From an uncultured Microbacterium sp. (lineage in GTDB: Bacteria > Actinomycetota > Actinomycetes > Actinomycetales > Microbacteriaceae), in assembly GCA_913774845.1 (NCBI GenBank), contig CAJYJO010000013.1, positions 62,001 through 126,000 on the forward strand: a DNA stretch of 64,000 nt, given 5' to 3'. How positions within the stretch are numbered: the first letter of the stretch is position 1; each line of letters opens with the position of its first letter. A program made the translations under genes and the position numbers. The notes under the pieces are model-generated. The model was given only the letters and a program-made list of their open reading frames with translations. It was not told the origin of the DNA and did no database searches. Positions 25,128 to 34,073 of this stretch are shown piece after piece.

Positions 25128-26350
25128 TGGCCCGCCGAGACGGAAGCCCCGCCGACAGCGGAGGTGCGACCAGACGCACCTTCCTGTTCGGCGGGGCCGT
25201 CGCGGGCGTCGGCGCCGTCGCCGCGATCGGGATCGACGCGGCCGTGTCCGCCCGCGCGCAGGATCCTGGCGCGTCGACGCCGCTGAACGGCGAGACGACC
25301 GTGCCGTTCTACGGGACCCATCAGGCCGGCGTCGACACCGACGCGCAGGCGCACGTCTCGCTCATCGCGGTGGACCTCCTGCCCGAGGTCGACCGCGACG
25401 GGATGCGACGGTTCATGCGCACCCTCACCGACGACGCCGCCCGGCTGACCCAGGGGCGCGGCGCCCTGGCCGACACCGAACCCGAGCTGGCCGTCGCCCC
25501 CGCGCGACTGACGGTGACCTTCGGGTTCGGACCGGCCTTCGTCGCACGCGCCGGAGCGTCGGCCCCGGCGTGGCTGCAGCCGCTCCCGGCGTTCGGGATC
25601 GACCGCCTCCGGCCGGAGTACGGCGACGGCGACCTGCTGCTGCAGGTCGCGGCCGACGACCCCGTGACCGTCGCGCACGCGGCGCGCATGCTGCTCAAGG
25701 ACGCTCGGGCGTTCACCGCGGTGCGGTGGGTGCAGCAGGGGTTCCGTCGCGCGCACGGCACCGAGCGCCCCGGGACGACGATGCGCAATCTCTTCGGCCA
25801 GGTCGACGGCACCGCCAACCCGGTGCCCGGGACGACCGCGTTCGACGAGATCGTCTGGGCGCGGGAGGGATGGCTCGCCGGGGGGACCGGGATGGTCGTG
25901 CGGCGTATCGCGATGGACCTCGACAAATGGGACCACCTCGATCGCCCCGGCCGCGATCAGGCCGTCGGGAGGTTCCAGTCCTCGGGCGCCCCTCTCACCG
26001 GCACCGGCGAGTTCGACGAACCCGACTTCGACGCGACGGATGCCATCGGCTTCCCCGTCATCGCCGAGTTCTCTCACCTGCGGCGCTCGCGCCCCGACGA
26101 CACCACGCAGCGGATCTTCCGCCGTGGCTACAACTACGACCAGACGCCGCCCGCCGGCGCGGTCAGCGACGCGGGCCTGCTGTTCGTGTCGTTCCAAGCA
26201 GACATCGAAAGGCAATTCGTGCCCATCCAACGCAGACTCGACGAGCTCGATCTCCTCAACCAGTGGACGACCCCCATCGGATCGGCGGTATTCGCGGTGC
26301 CACCCGGATGCCGCGAGGGCGGCTTCATCGGAGAGGGGATCCTGTCGTGA
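25127..26350 (+). CDS. Tat-exported Dyp-type heme peroxidase
   Basis: A 407-residue dye-decolourising peroxidase. The twin-arginine signal is TRRTFLFGGAVAGV (residues 15-28), so the folded hemoprotein is exported. The family GxxDG motif is GQVDGTANP (about residue 225), and the proximal heme His is in EFSHLRRSRP (about 316). The C-terminus FIPIQ-like run (FVPIQRRLDELDLLNQW) is standard. This is the EfeB-type architecture, but no EfeU/EfeO genes are present; instead it is coupled to copper and PepSY genes. It overlaps the next start by 4 bp (GTGA). Confidence 0.93.
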   Translation: MARRDGSPADSGGATRRTFLFGGAVAGVGAVAAIGIDAAVSARAQDPGASTPLNGETTVPFYGTHQAGVDTDAQAHVSLIAVDLLPEVDRDGMRRFMRTLTDDAARLTQGRGALADTEPELAVAPARLTVTFGFGPAFVARAGASAPAWLQPLPAFGIDRLRPEYGDGDLLLQVAADDPVTVAHAARMLLKDARAFTAVRWVQQGFRRAHGTERPGTTMRNLFGQVDGTANPVPGTTAFDEIVWAREGWLAGGTGMVVRRIAMDLDKWDHLDRPGRDQAVGRFQSSGAPLTGTGEFDEPDFDATDAIGFPVIAEFSHLRRSRPDDTTQRIFRRGYNYDQTPPAGAVSDAGLLFVSFQADIERQFVPIQRRLDELDLLNQWTTPIGSAVFAVPPGCREGGFIGEGILS

Positions 26351-27825
26351 CCGCGACCATCGAACCCGCCGAGCCCGCCGCGGATGCATCGGCTCCCCGT
26401 CCCGGTGCGGCTACGCGCTCCGGCCGCGGCGGATGGTTCACCCCGCTGCTCCGACGCCTGCACTTCTTCGCGGGGCTGCTCGTCGGGCCGTTCATCCTGG
26501 TCGCGGCGGTGAGCGGCGCGTTGTACGCCGTCACCCCGACGCTCGAGAAGGCCGTCTATGCGCACGAGCTGACCGCGGCCTCGGATGCCGCCGGGGTGCC
26601 GCTGGCCGCGCAGATCGAAGCGGCCGAGGCGTACCTCGGCGACGGATCGACGCCCGTCGCCGTGCGCCCCGCCCCCGAGGCCGGGGCGACCACGCGCGTC
26701 ATGTTCGCCGACGAGACGCTGCCCGAGAGCACCACACGGGCGATCTTCGTCGACCCGGCCACGACCGAGATCCGCGGCGACCTCCCCGCCTACGGCACGA
26801 GCGGCGCCCTGCCGCTGCGGCACTGGATCAGCGACCTGCACCGTTCGCTGCACCTGGGCGATGTGGGGCGCTGGTACAGCGAGCTCGCGGCATCCTGGCT
26901 CGGCATCGTCGCCCTCGCGGGGCTCGGACTCTGGATCGGACGCTTCGTGCGCTCGCGCCGGGGACGCCGCGACCTGCTGCGCCCCAACCGTCGTCACACC
27001 GGGTACCGGCGGCTGTCGGGATGGCACTCGGCCGTGGGGATCTGGGTCGTCCTCGGCGCCGTGTTCCTCTCGGCGACCGGCATCACCTGGTCGACCTTCG
27101 CGGGAGCGCACGTGTCCGACCTGCGCGCCGCCGTCGGAGAGGGCACTCCCGCGCTGACGACCTCGCTCGACGGCGCGGCGACCGCGGGCGGTGAGCACGC
27201 CGGACACGCCGGACACGGCGGCGCGGCCTCGTCGCCGACGGGTGCGGCCAACCCCGCGACCTTCGACGCCGTCCTCGCGATCGCGCAGCGCGTCAACGTC
27301 AACAGCGGAGACATCGAGATCAAACCCCCGGCCGCCGCCGGGAAGGCGTGGGTGGTGCAGGAGATCCACCGCAGCTTCCCGACCGAAGTGGATGCCGTCG
27401 CGATCGACGGATCGAGCATGCAGGTGACCGACCGGATCGACTTCGCCGACTTCCCGCTGCTGGCCAAGCTCTCGCGCTGGGGGATCGACCTGCACATGGG
27501 AACGATGTTCGGCCTCGCGAACCAGCTCGTGCTGCTCGCGCTCGCGCTCGGCATCGCGGCCCTGGTCGTGCTGGGATACGCGATGTGGTGGAAGCGGCGG
27601 CCGACCCGCGGCCTCGCGACCGCCCCCGCGCGCGGGGTGCTCGGTCGCGCGCCGTGGTGGGGGATCGCGGCGGTCCTCGTCGTCGCGATCGCGATCGGGC
27701 TGTTCCTGCCGCTCGTGGGCTACACCCTCGCGGCCTTCGTGGTGATCGACGTGCTGCTCGGGTGGCGGGCGCGGGCGCGCTCGGACGCCGGAGCGCGGGT
27801 CAGACCAGGAGCTGATGCATCGTGA
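26347..27825 (+). CDS. PepSY domain-containing membrane protein
   Basis: A 492-residue PepSY-associated transmembrane protein, a family linked to iron/heme reduction and metal uptake. GTG start inside the peroxidase stop. Helices at about 37-60, 178-196, 228-250, 395-420 and 440-475; the large outside loops hold PepSY folds. H-x-x-x-H pairs sit at the helix ends (RRLHFFAG, HWISDLHRSLHLGD, SGWHSAVGIW), consistent with heme ligation. A His/Gly stretch GEHAGHAGHGG follows the third helix. Translational coupling to the peroxidase suggests it delivers electrons or metal for it. Confidence 0.9.
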   Translation: MTATIEPAEPAADASAPRPGAATRSGRGGWFTPLLRRLHFFAGLLVGPFILVAAVSGALYAVTPTLEKAVYAHELTAASDAAGVPLAAQIEAAEAYLGDGSTPVAVRPAPEAGATTRVMFADETLPESTTRAIFVDPATTEIRGDLPAYGTSGALPLRHWISDLHRSLHLGDVGRWYSELAASWLGIVALAGLGLWIGRFVRSRRGRRDLLRPNRRHTGYRRLSGWHSAVGIWVVLGAVFLSATGITWSTFAGAHVSDLRAAVGEGTPALTTSLDGAATAGGEHAGHAGHGGAASSPTGAANPATFDAVLAIAQRVNVNSGDIEIKPPAAAGKAWVVQEIHRSFPTEVDAVAIDGSSMQVTDRIDFADFPLLAKLSRWGIDLHMGTMFGLANQLVLLALALGIAALVVLGYAMWWKRRPTRGLATAPARGVLGRAPWWGIAAVLVVAIAIGLFLPLVGYTLAAFVVIDVLLGWRARARSDAGARVRPGADAS

Positions 27826-28213
27826 CGGAACCGCTGGTCGGCTCCGTGAAGCCCACGCTGCGGTACAGCGCCTGACCCGGCGGGTCGGCCAGCAGCGTCA
27901 CGTACGCGCCTTCGGGGGCCTTCTCGCGGATCTCCGCGAGGAGGCTCTCGAGGATGCGTCGTCCGAGCCCTCGTCGCTGGTGGTCGGGGAGGGTCGCCAT
28001 GTCGGCGATGAGGAAGTACCACCCGCCGTCGCCCACGACCCGTCCCATCGCGACCGCCCGGCCCGTGGCATCCACGACGCGGCGCCATGCCCAGCTGTTC
28101 GTCAGAGCCGGCGCACCCTGGTCCGCCCGTTTCGGGGTGAGGCCGGAGGCGCGGCGCAGCTCGAGGTAATCGTCGAGCGACGGGGGCAGGGATTCGAGAC
28201 GAAGGTCGGACAC
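27800..28213 (-). CDS. GNAT family N-acetyltransferase
   Basis: A 137-residue acetyltransferase with a GTG start. The acetyl-CoA motif is DHQRRGLGRRIL (about residues 76-87) after the strand IADMATLP; LYRSVGFTEP closes the fold. Its 3' end overlaps the convergent PepSY gene by 26 bp. Upstream (28214-28331) contains nothing recognisable. Substrate unknown. Confidence 0.87.
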   Translation of the reverse strand: MSDLRLESLPPSLDDYLELRRASGLTPKRADQGAPALTNSWAWRRVVDATGRAVAMGRVVGDGGWYFLIADMATLPDHQRRGLGRRILESLLAEIREKAPEGAYVTLLADPPGQALYRSVGFTEPTSGSVTMHQLLV

Positions 28214-28331
28214 GGGTCCAGCCTGTCATCGTCTCGTCGGCGCGGGGGACGCTGCCCGGGGTGGGCACGGGCGTTGGGGTGATGCGCTGCAGGGGGAATG
28301 CATGGATGCCGCTGGGGAGGGGAAGCGTGGA

Positions 28332-28365
28332 GGGGAGGACGTGGCATGGTGGCCACATCCTCCCC
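28332..28365 (-). terminator. terminator for the acidic-protein gene
   Basis: Arms 28332-28345 and 28352-28365 pair over 14 bp with one mismatch around a 6-base loop. It is 41 bp downstream of the stop of the minus-strand gene that ends at 28407. Confidence 0.6.
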
Positions 28366-28406
28366 CCGCGTAATCTCCTCCCGTCCCGGCGGCGCGGTCG
28401 GGTGAC

Positions 28407-28874
28407 TCAGGCGTCGTCGGGCAGGTTCTGCGCGATGCGGCTCGAGGCCGCCGAGTCGCGGCCGACACCGGGCTGGAACTTGGCGATCGGGTCGTCGTCC
28501 GCGACGTGCGGTTCGCCGCCGTCGTCCGGCAGCGGCGGCGAAGCGGGGGTGCGATCGCGCTCGGCGTCGTGCGCGTCCGTGGTGTCGGTGCCGGTGTCCT
28601 CGGTGTGACGCGACGTCGAACCCTGCTCGCCGCGGGCGTCGTCGGTGCCCCGCTCGGTGAGTCCGTCCGCGGCGCGGGTGCCGACGCCGGGCAGGTCGTT
28701 CTGACTGGAGATGCCCTGGATGCGGGCCTCGTCGTCGGGGTCGATCGCGGCGGCGCCGACGGCGCCGGTGTCGGCTCCGGCTGCGCCCGCGGGCACGTCG
28801 GCGGCGAGACCGTCGGACTCGGGGACGATGTTCTCTTCGTCGGCTCCGGGGAGGCGGTCGGCGGGAGTGTTCAT
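28407..28874 (-). CDS. acidic, probably disordered protein
   Basis: A 155-residue protein rich in Asp, Glu, Ala, Gly and Thr with no Cys and no hydrophobic core. GGAAGGA precedes the ATG. Short motifs: DPDDEARIQGISSQND, GEPHVADDDPIAKF. No signal or membrane segment. It is driven by a clear shared-box promoter with the same CGCCTAGCGT as dps. Composition resembles hydrophilin-like stress proteins; no family recognised. Confidence 0.75.
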   Translation of the reverse strand: MNTPADRLPGADEENIVPESDGLAADVPAGAAGADTGAVGAAAIDPDDEARIQGISSQNDLPGVGTRAADGLTERGTDDARGEQGSTSRHTEDTGTDTTDAHDAERDRTPASPPLPDDGGEPHVADDDPIAKFQPGVGRDSAASSRIAQNLPDDA

Positions 28875-28900
28875 GGCGATCCTTCCGTGGGTGTGCCGCC

Positions 28901-28939
28901 ACGCTAGGCGCGGTGCATCGGCCGCCGGACGGGGTTGAC
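28901..28939 (-). promoter_or_regulatory. shared box plus -10 element
   Basis: Read on the minus strand, GTCAACCCC is followed 27 bases after CAAC by TAGCGT (28901-28906), leaving a 26-base leader with a good ribosome binding site before the ATG at 28874. Confidence 0.6.
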
Positions 28940-28999
28940 GCGGCCCGCGATGTCGGAACGGCTGGCTAGGCTCGGAACACGCTTCGAAAGGAAACCGCA

Positions 29000-29992
29000 A
29001 TGCAGCAGCGCCCTCTCTCCCGCACCGGCCGCGAGGTCTCGCCGATCGGCCTCGGCACCTGGCAGCTCGGCGCCGACTGGGGTGATGTCAGCGAGGACGA
29101 CGCGCGCGCCGTCCTGGCGGCCTCCGCCGACGCCGGCGTCACCCTCTTCGACACCGCCGACGTCTACGGCGACGGCCGTTCCGAGCAGATCATCGGCGCG
29201 TTCTTGAAGAGCCGGGATGCCGACGACATCATCGTGGCCACCAAGATGGGCCGCCGCGAAGACCAGGTGCCCGAGAACTACGTGATGGAGAACTTCCGCG
29301 GCTGGCTCGACCGTTCGCGGCGCCTGCTCGACACAGAGACGCTCGACCTGGTGCAGCTGCACTGCCCGCCCTCGGCCGTCATCGACGACGACGCCACGTG
29401 GGACGCCCTCGACCAGCTCGTATCGGAGGGAGTCATCGCCGCATACGGGGCGTCGGTCGAGACGATGGACCAGGCGCTCTCGGCGCTGCAGCGGCCCCAC
29501 CTGACGAACCTGCAGATCATCTTCAACCCGTTCCGCCTCAAGCCCCTCGACGAGGTGCTCCCGCTCGCGGCCCAGAAGAACGTCGCGGTGTTCGCGCGTG
29601 TGCCGCTGGCCAGCGGTCTGCTCTCGGGCAAGTACACGCAGTCCACGACCTTCGACGAGAACGACCACCGCACCTACAACCGCAACGGCGAGGCCTTCGA
29701 CAAGGGCGAGACCTTCTCGGGTGTTCCCTTCGATGAAGGCGTGGCCGCCGCCGACGAGCTCAAGGCATCCCTTCCCGAGGGCGTGACGCTTCCCGCCGCA
29801 ACCCTCGCGTGGATCGCCTCCCGCGAGGGCGTCACCTCGGTCATCCCGGGGGCTCGATCGGTCGGTCAGGCCACCGCCAACGCCCAGGCCGCCGAGCTGC
29901 TGGACGGCGGATTCGATCTGACCGCGTTCGACGCTCTCGTGCGCGAGGTGTACGACCGCCGTCTGCGGGCGGAGATCCACCCGCAGTGGTGA
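29000..29992 (+). CDS. aldo/keto reductase
   Basis: A 330-residue NADPH-dependent reductase of the (beta/alpha)8 AKR family. GAAAGGAAA precedes the ATG. Catalytic D51 and Y56 are in FDTADVYGDG, K82 in VATKMG, and the His in VQLHCP (about 117). The C-terminal cofactor segment is SVIPGARSVGQATANAQA. Cytosolic; substrate unknown, group typical of general-stress AKRs. It ends in a strong terminator. Confidence 0.94.
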   Translation: MQQRPLSRTGREVSPIGLGTWQLGADWGDVSEDDARAVLAASADAGVTLFDTADVYGDGRSEQIIGAFLKSRDADDIIVATKMGRREDQVPENYVMENFRGWLDRSRRLLDTETLDLVQLHCPPSAVIDDDATWDALDQLVSEGVIAAYGASVETMDQALSALQRPHLTNLQIIFNPFRLKPLDEVLPLAAQKNVAVFARVPLASGLLSGKYTQSTTFDENDHRTYNRNGEAFDKGETFSGVPFDEGVAAADELKASLPEGVTLPAATLAWIASREGVTSVIPGARSVGQATANAQAAELLDGGFDLTAFDALVREVYDRRLRAEIHPQW

Positions 29993-30004
29993 CCTCGGCA
30001 TGAC

Positions 30005-30043
30005 GAAAGCCGGGCCCGTCCTGAAAGGACGAGCCCGGCTTTC
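30005..30043. terminator. strong bidirectional terminator
   Basis: GAAAGCCGGGC ... GTCCT, a GAA loop, then AGGAC ... GCCCGGCTTTC form a 16-bp stem with one 2-base mismatch. It lies between the convergent aldo/keto reductase and SRPBCC genes and has A/T ends on both strands. Confidence 0.85.
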
Positions 30044-30057
30044 CGCATCGAGGGACG

Positions 30058-30510
30058 TCAGCTGACGTCGCCGCGCCACGCGCCGGACTCGGCACCGCGC
30101 GACTCGATGTACTCCTTGAAGTGCTCGAGGTCCTTCTTGACCGAGTGGTCGTCTGCGCCGAAGACCGCGCCGAGCTTCTCGAGGGCACCCGCGGGCTCCC
30201 AGTCGATCTGCACGGTCACGCGCGTCTCGTCGTCGGAGAGGCGGTGGAAGGTCACGACGCCGGCGTGGTTCTCGTCGCCGCCCACGCTGTTCCACGCGAC
30301 GCGCTCGTCGGGGTGCTGCTCGGTGATCTCGGCGTCGAACTCCCGCTCGGCGCCCGCGATCTTCACCTTCCAGTGCGTGAGCGTCTCGCTCTTCTGCGTG
30401 ATCGACTCGACGTAGCTCATGAAGTGCGGGAACTCCTCGAACTGCGTCCACTGGTTGTACGCGGTGCGCACGGGGACGTTGACGTCGATGGTTTCGATGA
30501 CCTGGGCCAT
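30058..30510 (-). CDS. SRPBCC family protein (cyclase/dehydrase type)
   Basis: A 150-residue START-like protein that should bind a hydrophobic ligand. The ATG at 30510 follows GAGGACATC. The opening VIETIDVNVPVRTAYNQWTQ and the segment FPHFMSYVESI are signatures of the polyketide-cyclase/dehydrase subgroup; VQIDWEP and the C-terminal helix DLEHFKEYIESRG complete the fold. No enzymatic role is proven for this subgroup. A CTCAACCCC sequence upstream resembles the shared box, but its -10 match is poor. Confidence 0.88.
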   Translation of the reverse strand: MAQVIETIDVNVPVRTAYNQWTQFEEFPHFMSYVESITQKSETLTHWKVKIAGAEREFDAEITEQHPDERVAWNSVGGDENHAGVVTFHRLSDDETRVTVQIDWEPAGALEKLGAVFGADDHSVKKDLEHFKEYIESRGAESGAWRGDVS

Positions 30511-30692
30511 GATGTCCTCATTTCGTGTGGCTTCCGGGGCTGTTCTCAGTCTTCGCGCGATCGCGCCGACGTGCCCCCGGGGTTGAGGGATCGGCGTTCG
30601 TGCCCTATACGCGCGGGTGCCCGGCGCCGCGCGCATGCCTGGCGTCGCGGCATCCCGTGTGCTGCGGGTTCGTCGGGTCCGTCGGGTGGCCG

Positions 30693-31127
30693 CGATAAAC
30701 GCCCTGGCGAGTGGGAAACGCCCCCGCGCGGCGTGTTTCGCTCGCGAGGGCGTTTATCGCAGCGGGGCGCCGCGCCCGTTGGAGCGTCCGCTGCTGCGGC
30801 GCTGCCTGCTGCGTCTGTAGACGGGTGCCTCGCGGGGTCCGTCCGGTGGCCGCGATAAACGCCCTGGCGAGTGGGAAACGCCCTCGCGCGGCGTGTTTCG
30901 CTCGCGAGGGCGTTTATCGGTGAGGGGTGCCGCGCCCGTTGGAGCGTCCGCTGCTGCGGCGCCGCCCGCTGCGTCTGTAGACGGGTGTCTTGCGCTGGGC
31001 GCATGCCTCGCGACGCGGCATTCCCTGTGCTACGGGTTCGTCGGGGCCGTCCGGTGGCCGCGATAAACGCCCTGGCGAGTGGGAAACGCCCTCGCGCGGC
31101 GTGTTTCGCTCGCGAGGGCGTTTATCG
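30693..31127. repeat. three copies of a 67-bp palindromic element
   Basis: Copies at 30693-30759, 30853-30919 and 31061-31127 are identical except for one base (30723, C in place of T). Each has outer arms CGATAAACGCCCTGGCGAG and CTCGCGAGGGCGTTTATCG (one mismatch) and inner arms GGAAACGCC/GGCGTGTTTC, so the whole unit folds. Flanking spacers are also related: TGGAGCGTCCGCTGCTGCGG follows copies 1 and 2, and a CGCATGCCT...GGCAT segment precedes copies 1 and 3. No gene is supported between 30511 and 31210. Confidence 0.85.
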
Positions 31128-31210
31128 CAAAGTCAGCCCGCCGGGAAGCGGTGCGTTTGCCGGTCAGCACCCGGGGGGGCGAACCCCGCCACGCGCGAGG
31201 TGAAGCGCCG

Positions 31211-32419
31211 TCAGGCGCGACCGCGCAGGATCAGGTTCCAGTAGACCCAGGGCAGGACGCGCCGGTCGGCGATCCACGTCGAGCGGCGCTCGCGGAAGAG
31301 CGAACGCCAGAACGGCACCGTGGGTTGCATCCGTCCCCGGCGGTCGAACTCCGCGAACACCACGGTCCCGCGCGAGACGGCGAACGGGACCACGCTGTAG
31401 CCGTCGTAGCGCGCCGAGGGTTCGCGGCCCTCGCGCACCGCCCGCATGTTCTTCACCAGCGCCTTCGCCTGCCGGCGGATGGCCCCGCCCGAGCGCCTCG
31501 TCGCCACGCTCGCCGCGTCGCCCACGGCCCAGATCTCCGGATGCCGCAGGTGCTGGAACGTCTCCGGGTCGACGTCGACGAAGCCGTGCGGATCATCGGA
31601 TGCCGCCAGGCCACTGCCCGCGATCCACTCCGGCGCCCGCTGCGGGGGAACCGCGTGCAGCACGTCGTAGGCGAGCGTCTCCTCGGTGTCGCCGTGGCCG
31701 ATGACGACGGTGCGGGCCTCGGCATCCACTGATCGGAGCTCGCGGCTGTAGCGCACCTCGATGCCGTACTCGTCGAGCTTGCGGCGCAGCTCGTCGTCGA
31801 TCGCCGGGATGCCGAAGGGCACCGGGTCGGGGCAGACGAACACGACGCGGATGTCGTCGCGCACCCCGATCGCCCTCCACCAGTCGCACGCGAGGTACAT
31901 CGGCTTCTGCGCGGCCGCGCCGCACGAGGCCGGCTCCGACGGCTGCGTGAAGACGACGGTTCCGGAGCGCAGGTCGCGCAGCACCGGGGAGGCCTTGGCG
32001 GCGAGGTCGAAGTCGTAGTTCGAGATGCCCGCGGGCGTGGCCATCGCCTCGGGGAGGCCCGGCACCTGCTCCCACGCCATGCGCAGGCCCGCGCAGACGA
32101 CGAGCTGGTCGTAGTCGATGCGGCCGCCCGAGACGAGGTGGACGCGGCGGGCCTCGGCATCCACGGTGAACGCCTCGTCGCGCAGCCACCGCACCCCGGG
32201 AGGGGTGACGTCGCCCTGCGGGCGGACGGCTTCGGAGGCCCGGGCGGCACCGCCCGCGATGTGCGACTGCAGGGGCGCGTACGCGTGCGTCTCGCGCGGC
32301 TCGATCACGGTGATGTCACCGGCGCGGGCGCGGTGCAACCGGCCGGCGACCGACAGGCCGGCGTTGCCACCGCCGATCACCACGATGCGCGGCGGTCCGG
32401 GGGAGCGGGAATCGTTCAT
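31211..32419 (-). CDS. NAD(P)/FAD-dependent oxidoreductase (NDH-2/SQR-like)
   Basis: A 402-residue pyridine-nucleotide disulfide-fold enzyme. GAGAGGATCTCC precedes the ATG. The FAD motif is VVIGGGNAGLSVAGRL (about residues 13-28). The second nucleotide-binding region is weakly conserved. EIWAVGDAASVATR marks the FAD ribityl site. One Cys lies in EPASCGAAAQKPMYLA, where sulfide:quinone reductases carry a catalytic Cys, and the C-terminus is amphipathic, so peripheral membrane binding is possible. I cannot decide between quinone reductase and SQR. A weak shared box lies at 32441-32479. Confidence 0.85.
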   Translation of the reverse strand: MNDSRSPGPPRIVVIGGGNAGLSVAGRLHRARAGDITVIEPRETHAYAPLQSHIAGGAARASEAVRPQGDVTPPGVRWLRDEAFTVDAEARRVHLVSGGRIDYDQLVVCAGLRMAWEQVPGLPEAMATPAGISNYDFDLAAKASPVLRDLRSGTVVFTQPSEPASCGAAAQKPMYLACDWWRAIGVRDDIRVVFVCPDPVPFGIPAIDDELRRKLDEYGIEVRYSRELRSVDAEARTVVIGHGDTEETLAYDVLHAVPPQRAPEWIAGSGLAASDDPHGFVDVDPETFQHLRHPEIWAVGDAASVATRRSGGAIRRQAKALVKNMRAVREGREPSARYDGYSVVPFAVSRGTVVFAEFDRRGRMQPTVPFWRSLFRERRSTWIADRRVLPWVYWNLILRGRA

Positions 32420-32487
32420 GGAGATCCTCTCGTCTCCCTCACGTTCCGGCCCGGACGCCGCAGGCGCCAGCGCCTTGACAGCGGGTG

Positions 32488-32814
32488 TCAGGCGAAGGTC
32501 TCGGGCGACACCGTTTCCTCGGCCGGTTCGGGGACGACGTAGAGGCCGGTCGGGGAGTTCGCCGTCGACATCAGTGCCTCCAGCCATGCGCGATTCAGGG
32601 CCGGCGGACGTCCGCCGTTGAACTTGAAGACGAGGTTGGCCCGGGGGTGCATCCACACCGAGGTGCGTCCGCCGCCCGTGCTGATGTCGTCCTTCCAGAC
32701 GAAGTAGAACGGCTCGCCGCGCCGCAGCTTGTTTCCGACGACCACCTGCAGGTGCGCGAGGAGACGATCCTCGAACTCGTTGCGGATGCCGCCTTCGTAG
32801 ATGAACTTGCCCAC
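32488..32814 (-). CDS. DUF7882 family protein
   Basis: A 108-residue protein of a family frequent in Microbacteriaceae, often in several copies. The GTG at 32814 is chosen because GGAGGAAGAC sits right before it and the family begins MGKFIYEGG. Conserved segments: LAHLQVVVGNKLRRGEPF, SVWMHPRANLVFKFNG, ANSPTGLYVVPEPAE. No signal or membrane helix. Function unknown. Confidence 0.85.
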   Translation of the reverse strand: MGKFIYEGGIRNEFEDRLLAHLQVVVGNKLRRGEPFYFVWKDDISTGGGRTSVWMHPRANLVFKFNGGRPPALNRAWLEALMSTANSPTGLYVVPEPAEETVSPETFA

Positions 32815-32923
32815 GTCTTCCTCCAGCGGGTTCGTTCCCCGCGTGTTCACTGTGCATTCGCTGTGCGCTGACGGCGTCTTTCCGGGACGCCGCGCGCAAC
32901 GCCGAGACCGAAGGCGTCGGCGC

Positions 32924-33856
32924 TCAGAACATCCGCGCGACCTGAGCCGGGTTCTGCCCGTAGTGCTCTCGGTGGTAGCGCGCGAAGCGGGACGCGCTCG
33001 AGAAGCCCCAGCGGTGGGCGACGTCGGCGACCGACACCGCTGTGCCGGTGCGCAGTTCCTCGTGGGCGCCGCTGAGCCGCACCCGCCGGAGGTACTCCAT
33101 CGGGGTGGTGTCGAGGGCCCGGCGGAAGGCGTGCTGGAGTCCGCGGGACGAGATCCCGGATGCCACGGCGATGTCGTCGAGCGTCAGAGGGTCCTGCGCG
33201 TGCGCCTCGATGTGCATGATGGCCCGCCGCACGGTGCGCGGCGCGGCGCTGCGCTGACGCGCGCGGTTGAGGGCATCGAGATAGGACGTGGAGAACGTGG
33301 CGAGGGTCGTCAGCAGAGCGTGCCGGTGCAGCTCCGCGGAGAGCAGCGGGTCGTCGTGCACGGCTGTCAGCGAGGCCGAGACGTGGGAGAAGGTGCGTTC
33401 CCACTGCGTCGCGGCTTCGCGGTCGCGCGCCGTCGGATTGATCCGGCGCAGCACCAACCGGTCGTCGCCGGCTGCGACGCGGGCGACCCGCTCGGCGTCA
33501 CTGCGATCAAAGACGAACGCGCGCACGCGGGCGGTGCCGGTCCACCAGGCGTCGGTGCCGCCGTCGGCGGCGAGCCACGGGCGCCGCGGATCGATGGCGC
33601 GCCCTTCGGCGTCGAGGCGCACGTCGTCGCCGAGGACGCGGCACGCCATGATCTGATCGTCCATCTGCACCGAGGAGTGCACGGACGCCGCGAGCTCGTA
33701 CGACACCACCGAGAAGCGCGGCAGCTCGACCGAGCTCCACGAGAACGAGATCGTGCGGGGGTCGACGCGCTCGAGTCGCGCCGAGGGGACGAAGCGCGAC
33801 CAGACGCGCTCCACCTCGTCGATTCCGCGCGAGCGCGTCGTGAGGATCTGGCCCAT
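32924..33856 (-). CDS. AraC family transcriptional regulator
   Basis: A 310-residue regulator. GCGAAAGGAAC precedes the ATG. The N-terminal half is the cupin-like sensor found in AraC_binding_2 proteins; the C-terminal double helix-turn-helix begins at about 215 (DPLTLDDIAVASGISSRGLQ, VSVADVAHRWGFSSASRFAR). Paralogous to the regulators at 20470 and 53850; closest to the latter (ISSRGLQHAFRRA against LSPRGLQYAFRAA). No obvious partner gene. Confidence 0.92.
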   Translation of the reverse strand: MGQILTTRSRGIDEVERVWSRFVPSARLERVDPRTISFSWSSVELPRFSVVSYELAASVHSSVQMDDQIMACRVLGDDVRLDAEGRAIDPRRPWLAADGGTDAWWTGTARVRAFVFDRSDAERVARVAAGDDRLVLRRINPTARDREAATQWERTFSHVSASLTAVHDDPLLSAELHRHALLTTLATFSTSYLDALNRARQRSAAPRTVRRAIMHIEAHAQDPLTLDDIAVASGISSRGLQHAFRRALDTTPMEYLRRVRLSGAHEELRTGTAVSVADVAHRWGFSSASRFARYHREHYGQNPAQVARMF

Positions 33857-34073
33857 GGTGTTCCTTTCGCCGCGGCGAGTGCGGCTTTCTTGAAATGTCG
33901 GCGAGGAGGACCTCGAGCGGTGGTGCGCGGTCCGCGCCCCTGGCGGCACGGCGGCCGTCTCGAACGTTCCCGTGCACCCACGTGTCAAGGGGCGGGCCGA
34001 GCCGCTGGCCGCCGCGTTGGATGGGGGGACCGTCGATCTCGGCGGTGTATCCCGCCCGACGGAAGGACCCCCC

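Noticed and set aside
25127..26350. Assignment of the Dyp peroxidase as EfeB
   Set aside because: Architecture is similar, but EfeU and EfeO are absent from the locus, so the specific name is not supported.
30693..31127. CRISPR-like array
   Set aside because: Three repeats only, 67 bp and fully palindromic, with long and mutually related spacers and no cas genes.
30617..31203. Short frames across the 67-bp palindromes encoding repeated AINALASGKRPRAACFA-type peptides
   Set aside because: The peptides repeat only because the DNA does. There are no ribosome binding sites and different frames are used in different copies.
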